Positions 1-7,652 of a DNA stretch of 13,501 nucleotides are shown piece by piece; the stretch's first letter is position 1; every line of letters begins with the position of its first letter. Both the position numbers and the translations under genes were made by a program. Source of the DNA: Candidatus Zixiibacteriota bacterium (GTDB lineage Bacteria; Zixibacteria; MSB-5A5; GN15; FEB-12); the NCBI GenBank assembly GCA_023132995.1, contig JAGLXI010000261.1, positions 1 to 13,501 on the forward strand, read 5' to 3'. Below the pieces are notes generated by a model. That model was not told the DNA's origin and made no database searches. It saw only the letters and a list, made by a program, of their open reading frames with translations.

Positions 1-107
1 AGGCGCAGATAATCTCAGTCGCCGATGAATCGATTGAATTCGAGATCGACTCAGAGAAGATTGTTCTGAACCTAAGTGAAATAGAACAAGCACGAATCGT
101 GTTTTGA
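1..107 (+). CDS. rimP: Ribosome maturation factor RimP, C-terminal end (5' truncated)
   Basis: An open frame enters from the left edge (first full codon at position 3) and ends at TGA 105-107, leaving 34 residues. The tail has the RimP ending: a short beta-rich segment followed by LSEIEQARIVF, matching the family's usual C-terminal 'I..A.lv..f' pattern. RimP is a cytoplasmic factor that binds the free 30S subunit and helps its maturation. The assignment rests mainly on this tail plus the position directly before nusA, which is the standard rimP-nusA-infB order. The stop lies 14 bases before the nusA start, so the two are almost certainly cotranscribed. The N-terminal domain is outside the window. 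Confidence 0.8.
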   Translation, partial: AQIISVADESIEFEIDSEKIVLNLSEIEQARIVF

Positions 108-121
108 TGGAGATCATGTAG

Positions 122-1585
122 ATGGCGTTTGACATGGTAGAGGCGATCACTCTGATTGCCCGCGAAAAGAACATCGACTTCGATGCGGTGCTGGAAACGC
201 TTCAGGCAAGCCTTCTGGCTGCTGCCAAGAAGAAGTATGACTACACCGACAATATCACTTTCAAGTTCGATCGCAAGGCGAACGACCTGTTGATGATAGC
301 GACCAAGATGGTGGCGGAGAAGGTTGAAGACGCCAACATCGAGATATCGCTTGAGGACGCCAGGGAGATCGACCCCGAGGCCGGACTGGGTGATGAGCTC
401 GATATCTACATCGACTACGAGACGGAGTTTGGCCGCAACGCTATTGCGTCCGCGAAACAGACGCTCGTTCAGAAGGTACGTGAAGCGGAACGCGACCGCG
501 TCTATGATGAATATGTCGACAAGGTCGGGACACTGGCGTCAGGCGTGGTACAGCAGATAGACAAGGGGAACGTGATCGTGAACCTGGGTCGCGCCGAGGG
601 GCTGCTGCCGATCAAGGAGCAGATACCTCGGGAGCGATTCCGTCAGGGAGAGCGGGTTCGCGCCTACATACTTGATGTTCAGAAGAACCTGCGCGGACCA
701 CAGATAATCCTGTCGCGGGTCAATAACGAATTCCTGCGAGGGCTGTTTGCGCTCGAGGTTCCCGAGATATATGAGAGGGTAATCGAAATCCGGGCCATTG
801 CCCGGGAACCGGGGGAGAGGGCCAAGATCGCCGTTTATTCCACTGACGATCGCATCGATCCGGTCGGCGCCTGCGTTGGCATCAAGGGAGTGCGAGTGCA
901 GTCCATCGTCAGGGAACTCAGCAACGAACGTATTGACATCGTACCCTTTACGTCCAGTCCCCAGATGTTTGTAACTCGCGCCCTTGCACCGGCAAAGGTG
1001 GTCGATATCGAGACCTTTGAGCTTGAGGCAAAAATGACCGTGGTCGTCGAGGACGACAAACTTTCCCTGGCTATCGGGCGCAATGGCCAGAATGCTCGCC
1101 TGGCTTCCAAGCTGACCGGCTGGAAGGTGAACATACTCTCGGAGACGGAGCATAACGAGGCTCAGCACCGTGAGGCGGAGATGCTGGCACCGGTCGGACA
1201 GTTGGAGGGTATCGGCGTCAAGATTCGTGAGCGCCTGATCGAGGCTGATATCAATTCCATTCAGCGATTAGCCGCGACCGCAACGGAGACACTGATGAAA
1301 ATCCCGGGCATCGGCCAGAAGACGGCTGAGACTCTGATAGAGAAGGCAAAGGATATGGTCCACCAGTTCGAAAAGGATTACGAGCAGCGCAAATCTGAGC
1401 AGGTGGCCGAAACCCCGGACAAGGGTGTCAAAGACGAGAAGCTGACCGAAGATGACGTCTTTGAAACCGACGCCGATTTCGTCACTGAGGTGGATGACGT
1501 GCCGGAAGTGACCGCTCCCGAGTTCGACGAAATAGAAGACGTAGACGAGAGTGACACCCAACAGAAGACCGAACAGGATGAATAG
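122..1585 (+). CDS. nusA: Transcription termination/antitermination factor NusA
   Basis: NusA binds RNA polymerase and nascent RNA and modulates pausing, termination and antitermination. The 487-residue protein shows the full family layout: an N-terminal polymerase-binding domain (about 1-130), an S1 domain (about 134-200), and two KH domains. The KH loops are visible as GIKG (253-256) and GRNG (319-322). A helix-hairpin-helix pair follows at about 361-415, with 'LEGIG' and 'IPGIG' turns. The last 60-70 residues form a very acidic tail rich in Asp and Glu, with few hydrophobics. The start is ATG 122, preceded by GGAGA at 109-113 with 8-base spacing. It follows rimP by 14 bases and precedes infB by 41 bases. 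No ylxR or L7Ae-like gene sits between nusA and infB. Identification is secure; the role of the acidic tail is unknown. Confidence 0.97.
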   Translation: MAFDMVEAITLIAREKNIDFDAVLETLQASLLAAAKKKYDYTDNITFKFDRKANDLLMIATKMVAEKVEDANIEISLEDAREIDPEAGLGDELDIYIDYETEFGRNAIASAKQTLVQKVREAERDRVYDEYVDKVGTLASGVVQQIDKGNVIVNLGRAEGLLPIKEQIPRERFRQGERVRAYILDVQKNLRGPQIILSRVNNEFLRGLFALEVPEIYERVIEIRAIAREPGERAKIAVYSTDDRIDPVGACVGIKGVRVQSIVRELSNERIDIVPFTSSPQMFVTRALAPAKVVDIETFELEAKMTVVVEDDKLSLAIGRNGQNARLASKLTGWKVNILSETEHNEAQHREAEMLAPVGQLEGIGVKIRERLIEADINSIQRLAATATETLMKIPGIGQKTAETLIEKAKDMVHQFEKDYEQRKSEQVAETPDKGVKDEKLTEDDVFETDADFVTEVDDVPEVTAPEFDEIEDVDESDTQQKTEQDE

Positions 1586-1610
1586 GCTCCTTTACCCATA
1601 TAGTACTCCG

Positions 1611-1619
1611 AGGAGGTGA
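1611..1619 (+). promoter_or_regulatory. Strong Shine-Dalgarno of infB
   Basis: AGGAGGTGA is complementary to the 16S rRNA 3' end over nine bases and ends 7 bases before the infB ATG at 1627. It is the most extensive ribosome binding site in the window and fixes the infB start. It lies in the 41-base nusA-infB gap. Confidence 0.85.
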
Positions 1620-1626
1620 GATCAGG

Positions 1627-3837
<2,211 letters not shown>

Positions 3838-3849
3838 GCGCTTGCAGTT

Positions 3850-4131
3850 TTGGTTACTGTTGTTCTGACCATTCATCTGGAACTCCCGTCGGTGGAGTCG
3901 TTGAAAGACAAGCGGCGCCTTCTTAAGCCGCTGATGACACGGTTGAGAAAGGATTTCAACATCTCCATCGCTGAGGTAGACAGCAACGATCGACACCGTG
4001 AGGCTCTGATTGGTGCCGCCGTGATCTCCAATAAAGGCAGTTTCGGTCACCAGGTGATTTCCCAGGTGGTGAACAGAATCGAATCGGATCCATCTGTCGT
4101 CGTAGCCGACTATCAAGTGGAGTCGTACTGA
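3850..4131 (+). CDS. DUF503 (YlxP-like) small protein
   Basis: This 93-residue protein matches the DUF503/YlxP family in its hallmark central block: 'SLKDKRRLLKPLMTRLRKDF' (20 residues) followed by NISIAEVD. The rest alternates strand and helix, as in a small ferredoxin-like fold. No membrane segment or signal peptide is present. Family members are regularly found between infB and rbfA, which suggests a role linked to translation or ribosome maturation, but the molecular function is not established. The start is inferred to be TTG 3850. It is the only usable start codon between the infB stop and the conserved N-terminal strand. There is no good SD nearby (GGAGA at 3816-3820 is too far), so reinitiation after infB translation is likely. 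The stop TGA 4129-4131 lies 2 bases before rbfA. Confidence 0.85.
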   Translation: MVTVVLTIHLELPSVESLKDKRRLLKPLMTRLRKDFNISIAEVDSNDRHREALIGAAVISNKGSFGHQVISQVVNRIESDPSVVVADYQVESY

Positions 4132-4133
4132 TC

Positions 4134-4490
4134 GTGAAGCAGTTCAAGCGTTCCGACCGCGTAGGCGAGCAAGCCCTTCGTACCATATCGCGTACGATGG
4201 AGACCGAGTTGGCGGAGCATTTCTCCGGGATGGTCACCTTCACTCACGTCCGCTTGTCTGCCGATCTCCGTTACGCTACGGTGTACTACTCGTTTCTGGG
4301 GAAGGAAGACGACCGTAAGTCGGTAGCCGAGTTCTTTCTCCGGGAAAACGGTCGGATCAGGCACAAGCTTGGCGCAAACCTGCGGATCCGGCATATCCCT
4401 GAGTTGACTTTCAAGTACGATCCGTCCATTGAAGAAGGAATGCGCATTGAGCGCTTGCTCAATGAAATCAAAAGTGACAAACAGGAATAG
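4134..4490 (+). CDS. rbfA: 30S ribosome-binding factor RbfA
   Basis: RbfA binds the immature 30S subunit near the 5' helix of 16S rRNA and assists late maturation. The 118-residue protein is typical in length and shows family signatures: an N-terminal basic helix (FKRSDRVGEQ), a strand-rich KH-like core with RYATVYYSFLG, and the C-terminal LRIRHIPELTFKYD block followed by a helix of the form 'IEEGMRIERLLNEIK'. The start is GTG 4134. It has GGAG at 4119-4122, 11 bases upstream inside the DUF503 gene, and only 2 bases separate the two genes. The 3' end overlaps the inferred nrnA start by 29 bases. Its place after infB and DUF503 is the usual one for this factor. Confidence 0.95.
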   Translation: MKQFKRSDRVGEQALRTISRTMETELAEHFSGMVTFTHVRLSADLRYATVYYSFLGKEDDRKSVAEFFLRENGRIRHKLGANLRIRHIPELTFKYDPSIEEGMRIERLLNEIKSDKQE

Positions 4491-5481
4491 TCCGACCGCG
4501 GCCGGCTTTAGTGACCGGATCGCCGAGATAACGCGCGTGCTGGCGAGCAGCCGGCGGGTGCTGGTGGCCTCGCACGAGGATCCGGACGGCGACGCGGTCG
4601 GTTCACAATTGGCCTTTGCCTCGTACCTGCGTCACCTGGGCAAGGAGGTCTTCCTTGTCTGTGCGAATGCCATTCCGGAGAAATACTTGTTTTTACCCGG
4701 AGCTAAGGATATTCCCCATGCCGAATCCCTCGGCGAAGGTTTCGCTGTTGATACGGCCGTTGTGCTGGATTGTCCCGTCGTCGATCGTACCGGCACGGCC
4801 GCGCGATTTCTCGACTCCGGCGTAAGAATCGTCAACGTGGATCATCATCAGGACAATTCGGAGTTTGGAGAGGTCGCCTGGGTCAATACCGGGGCTTCGT
4901 CGGTTGGAGAGATGGTGTTCGAATTCTTCCAGCAGGTTGGATACCCGGTTTCAGCGGAGACCGCCTGGCAGCTCTATACTGCCATCCTTACCGACACCGG
5001 TCGATTCCGGTTTTCCTCGACCACCCGGCGCACGATGGAGATTGCCGGGCTTCTGATTGAGGCCGGAGCCGACCCGCAGAAGATATGTGATAAGGTCTAC
5101 TACGCCAAGCCTTCCTCGACCATGAAGCTGGAAGGTATGGTTCTTAGTAGTGTTGAGTTCCATGATAACGACCGCATCTGCTTTATCACGATGACGCGGG
5201 AGATGCTGACGCAGTCGGGGGCGCACGAATCGGAAGGAGAGGGTCTGGCCGATTTCGCGATGCACGGCAGGGACGTAAGGGCGGGCGCTCTTCTCAAAGA
5301 GATCAACGACGGGCGGACAAAAGTGTCGTTGCGTTCGCGTGACAGTATTGACGTAGCAGCCCTGGCGGCCACACTGGGCGGCGGTGGACACGGCAACGCT
5401 TCCGGGTGCACCATGTTGATGCCCCTGGCGCAAGCCAGACAGGAATTGCTGCGGCTGATTCGTGAGGTAGTCCGTGGTTGA
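4462..5481 (+). CDS. nrnA: DHH/DHHA1 phosphoesterase, NrnA-like nanoRNase / pAp phosphatase
   Basis: NrnA-type enzymes degrade 2-5 nucleotide RNAs and often dephosphorylate 3'-phosphoadenosine 5'-phosphate, using Mn2+ or similar metals in the cytoplasm. With ATG 4462 the protein has 339 residues, close to the family norm. Metal-binding motifs are all present: HEDPDGD (38-44), an Asp in the VVLDCPVVDRTG block, DHH (127-129), and TAILTDTGRFRFSS. The C-terminal DHHA1 domain has the GGGGH substrate motif (306-310). The start is uncertain. ATG 4462 overlaps rbfA by 29 bases without a clear SD, GTG 4474 is an alternative, and TTG 4429 would add 11 non-conserved residues. The gene ends in an 8-base overlap with truB. 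Domain identity is sure; the exact substrate preference is inferred from the family and from the rbfA-nrnA-truB order. Confidence 0.9.
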   Translation: MKSKVTNRNSPTAAGFSDRIAEITRVLASSRRVLVASHEDPDGDAVGSQLAFASYLRHLGKEVFLVCANAIPEKYLFLPGAKDIPHAESLGEGFAVDTAVVLDCPVVDRTGTAARFLDSGVRIVNVDHHQDNSEFGEVAWVNTGASSVGEMVFEFFQQVGYPVSAETAWQLYTAILTDTGRFRFSSTTRRTMEIAGLLIEAGADPQKICDKVYYAKPSSTMKLEGMVLSSVEFHDNDRICFITMTREMLTQSGAHESEGEGLADFAMHGRDVRAGALLKEINDGRTKVSLRSRDSIDVAALAATLGGGGHGNASGCTMLMPLAQARQELLRLIREVVRG

Positions 5482-6424
5482 CGGCGGAGGATATTACCAC
5501 GGAGTCATCCTGCTTGACAAGCCGGCTGGCATCACCAGCCATGACGCCGTCTTGGAGGTGCGCCGCGCTATTCGACAGCGGCGCGTGGGGCATGCCGGTA
5601 CGCTTGACCGGTTGGCCGAAGGGTTGCTGGTCGTTTGCATAGGCCGGGCCACCAAGATAGTGCAGTTCCTGTCCGGCTTTGACAAAACGTACGAGGCACA
5701 GATATGTCTGGGACGGAGATCCAGAACATTCGATTCGGAGGGCGTATACGCGGATGAGGCGGAGCAAACGATACCTGATCTCAATTCCACTGCGCTGGCG
5801 AAGTTAGTATCGGAGTTCACCGGCAGAATAAAGCAACGGGTACCCATATACTCAGCCGTTCGTGTCAACGGCGTGAGACTGCACCGGTTGGCGCGCGAAG
5901 GCGTCGATGTTGTCCCACCCGAGCGCGAAGTTAAAATAAGGGAGATTGACGTTCTGGAGTATGACAAACCACACCTGCGTCTGAGAATCTCCTGTTCGAG
6001 TGGTACTTATATCCGCTCCCTGGCCGATGATCTTGGCAACCGGTTGGGGTGCGGGGGATACCTGTCAAAGCTGCGCAGGACCGCGGTAGGTGCGCTCACT
6101 TTGGATGACGCCGTCAGTTCGGATGACGTGCCGCGGCTTCATGGCGCAGGAAAACTGGCCGACCACCTGATGTCTTTCGCGGACGTGCTGACGTTCGGCG
6201 CCATCAGGATCAACGATGAATATGAACCCTACGTGGTCTCCGGCAAATCCCTCCGGGCACGCGATGTGATCGGTGTCGAAGGCAGTTTCGGAGTCGGTGA
6301 CAAAATTGTCCTGAAGAACACACAGGGAGAGGTACTGGCCGTGGGAACCGCCGGCAGCCCGTCCCGCTGCGTTGGCGAGACCCGCGACGGGGAGTTGTTC
6401 AACTATATACGGGTGCTGAATTGA
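5474..6424 (+). CDS. truB: tRNA pseudouridine(55) synthase TruB
   Basis: TruB converts U55 in the T-loop of elongator tRNAs to pseudouridine. The 316-residue protein has the N-terminal KPAGITSHD motif, the catalytic motif GHAGTLDRLAEGLL with nucleophile Asp45, KTYEA with the conserved Tyr, YSAVRVNG, and RISCSSGTYIRSLADDLG with the conserved Arg. A C-terminal stretch from about residue 240 resembles a PUA-type RNA-binding domain. Two positions just after the catalytic Asp differ from the usual 'TLDPLATGLL' (Arg for Pro, Glu for Thr). The LG..T.T.D and QxPP motifs are also relaxed. GTG 5474 is the start, with GAGGT at 5464-5468, 5 bases away. It overlaps the nrnA stop by 8 bases and the ribF start by 4, so it is probably translationally coupled on both sides. 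Confidence 0.95.
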   Translation: MVDGGGYYHGVILLDKPAGITSHDAVLEVRRAIRQRRVGHAGTLDRLAEGLLVVCIGRATKIVQFLSGFDKTYEAQICLGRRSRTFDSEGVYADEAEQTIPDLNSTALAKLVSEFTGRIKQRVPIYSAVRVNGVRLHRLAREGVDVVPPEREVKIREIDVLEYDKPHLRLRISCSSGTYIRSLADDLGNRLGCGGYLSKLRRTAVGALTLDDAVSSDDVPRLHGAGKLADHLMSFADVLTFGAIRINDEYEPYVVSGKSLRARDVIGVEGSFGVGDKIVLKNTQGEVLAVGTAGSPSRCVGETRDGELFNYIRVLN

Positions 6425-7404
6425 GCATTAAGATCATCAGAGGGCTGCCAGGCTACCAGCGTCCATCAGGGCGTCCGGTGGTGGCGACGACCGGCACCTT
6501 CGACGGTATTCATCGCGGCCACCAGGAAATCCTGCGAAGGGTTCTGGCCGCCGGTGAGGCAACCGGTTATGCTCCCGTGCTGGTGACCTTTCACCCTCAC
6601 CCACGAATGCTGGTAACGCCCGACGACGCGCCGTTGCTTCTGACGACGATCGAGGAAAAGGAACAATTTCTGCCGGACTTCTTCCGCGGGACGGTCCTTG
6701 TGCTGGACTTCACGTCGGAGTTGATGAGCTTCTCGGCGGAGCAGTTTGTCAGAGATATCCTCATAGACAAGTTAGGGATGAAGAAATTGGTTGTCGGGCA
6801 CGACCATGCCTTCGGCAAGAACCGGAGTGGGAGCGCCGATGAGCTTGCAGCCCTGGGCAAACGCTGGGGATTTGACGTGGAAGTGGTGGGCCCGGTGATG
6901 CTCGACAACCAGCGGATCTCATCCACCTATGTTCGGACGCTCCTGAGGGAAGGCAGGGTAGACGAAGCGGTGCGCGTCCTGGGGCATCCTTATGCCATCT
7001 ACGGTACCGTGGAGAAAGGCATCGGCCTCGGGCACAAGCTCGGTTATCCCACCGCCAACCTGCGTTGCAACCCGCGCAAGTTGCTTCCCCGCCAGGGTGT
7101 ATACGCCTGTCGGGTTCGGGTCCGGGGACTCAGGGAAAACGGTATGATGTTTATCGGAAGAAACCACTTCAATCCCCAGGAACGCGTCACTGTGGAGATT
7201 AACCTGTTTGACTTTGACGAAGACCTGTACGATACTGACATAACCGTCTGCCCGGTGCGATTCGTCAGGGAAGGCCGGAAGTTCGAATCAACCGAGGCGC
7301 TCGCCAGGCAGATCAGAAAAGACAAAGATGAAATTGTGAAGATAATCCAAAGGGAGAAACGCGATGACCGCGACAAAAGAGCGGAAAGCAGAGATTATTG
7401 CTGA
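6421..7404 (+). CDS. ribF: Bifunctional riboflavin kinase / FAD synthetase RibF
   Basis: RibF phosphorylates riboflavin to FMN and adenylates FMN to FAD. The N-terminal nucleotidyltransferase domain (about 1-185) has TTGTFDGIHRGH with the HxGH signature at 31-34, TFHPHPRML, and ISSTYVRTLL. The C-terminal flavokinase domain (about 186-310) has GLGHKLGYPTAN (PTAN at 210-213) and a TVEINLFDFDEDLY segment whose Glu259 aligns with the family catalytic Glu. The usual 'NIG.RPTF' block is here replaced by FIGRNHF. The start is TTG 6421, overlapping the truB TGA as TTGA. No good SD is visible, which suggests coupled reinitiation. The last 41 bases, encoding a basic tail after the conserved domain, overlap the start of rpsO. 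Confidence 0.94.
   Translation: MSIKIIRGLPGYQRPSGRPVVATTGTFDGIHRGHQEILRRVLAAGEATGYAPVLVTFHPHPRMLVTPDDAPLLLTTIEEKEQFLPDFFRGTVLVLDFTSELMSFSAEQFVRDILIDKLGMKKLVVGHDHAFGKNRSGSADELAALGKRWGFDVEVVGPVMLDNQRISSTYVRTLLREGRVDEAVRVLGHPYAIYGTVEKGIGLGHKLGYPTANLRCNPRKLLPRQGVYACRVRVRGLRENGMMFIGRNHFNPQERVTVEINLFDFDEDLYDTDITVCPVRFVREGRKFESTEALARQIRKDKDEIVKIIQREKRDDRDKRAESRDYC
7208..7236 (+). promoter_or_regulatory. Candidate sigma70-type promoter inside ribF
   Basis: TTGACT (7208-7213; 5 of 6 consensus bases) is separated by 17 bases from GATACT (7231-7236; 4 of 6, with the second A and last T kept). It lies about 130 bases before rpsO and could give rpsO-pnp separate transcription, as is common in other bacteria. 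It sits inside coding sequence and the codons alone could explain the match, so it is only a candidate. The sigma factor preference of this organism is unknown. Confidence 0.25.
7360..7372 (+). promoter_or_regulatory. Hairpin presenting the rpsO start codon
   Basis: CGCG (7360-7363) and CGCG (7369-7372) can pair into a 4-bp all-GC stem whose five-base loop is ATGAC, so the rpsO ATG (7364-7366) sits exactly in the loop. The rpsO SD, AGGGAG at 7351-7356, lies just upstream and outside the stem. S15 represses its own translation through mRNA structures near the start in several bacteria, and this could be part of such a site. The stem is short and may be chance. Confidence 0.3.
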
Positions 7405-7633
7405 AAACCGCCTGCACGAAAAAGATACCGGCTCACCCGAGGTTCAGATCGGGCTGCTGACGGAACGCATTAACCATCTGACCGAGCATATGAAAATGCA
7501 CAAGAAGGATTTCCACACGAGGTTGGGACTTCTCAAAATGGTGGGGAAAAGACGCCGCTTGCTCGACTACCTGAAAAACACTGACATCAACAGCTATCGC
7601 CAGGTAATTGCCAGTCTCGGACTGCGGCGATAA
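7364..7633 (+). CDS. rpsO: 30S ribosomal protein S15
   Basis: S15 is a primary 16S rRNA-binding protein of the 30S platform, needed for recruiting S6/S18, and also forms an intersubunit bridge. The 89-residue length is exactly typical, and the four-helix sequence is strongly conserved: HEKDTGSPEVQIGLLTERIN, HKKDFHTRLGLLKMVGKRR, and a C-terminal RLLDYLKN...YRQVIASLGLRR. The start ATG 7364 has AGGGAG at 7351-7356, 7 bases upstream. The first 41 bases overlap the 3' end of ribF in another frame. The TAA stop (7631-7633) is fused to the SD of pnp, so pnp is likely coupled to rpsO translation. The rpsO-pnp pair is one of the best conserved gene pairs in bacteria. Confidence 0.98.
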   Translation: MTATKERKAEIIAENRLHEKDTGSPEVQIGLLTERINHLTEHMKMHKKDFHTRLGLLKMVGKRRRLLDYLKNTDINSYRQVIASLGLRR

Positions 7634-7637
7634 GGAG
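7632..7637 (+). promoter_or_regulatory. Shine-Dalgarno of pnp overlapping the rpsO stop
   Basis: AAGGAG overlaps the rpsO TAA stop (7631-7633). Its distance to the pnp ATG at 7653 is 15 bases, longer than usual. No other in-frame start codon lies between them, so ATG 7653 remains the best start. Confidence 0.7.
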
Positions 7638-7652
7638 AAACGAGATCAGTAT

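Noticed and set aside
539..1168. 209-codon - strand frame opposite nusA
   Set aside because: It has no family resemblance and lies wholly within conserved S1/KH coding sequence. It is a shadow frame.
7608..7652. 15-codon N-terminal extension of pnp
   Set aside because: The extension overlaps the rpsO 3' end and the SD at 7632-7637, and PNPase homologues begin at the short segment starting at 7653.
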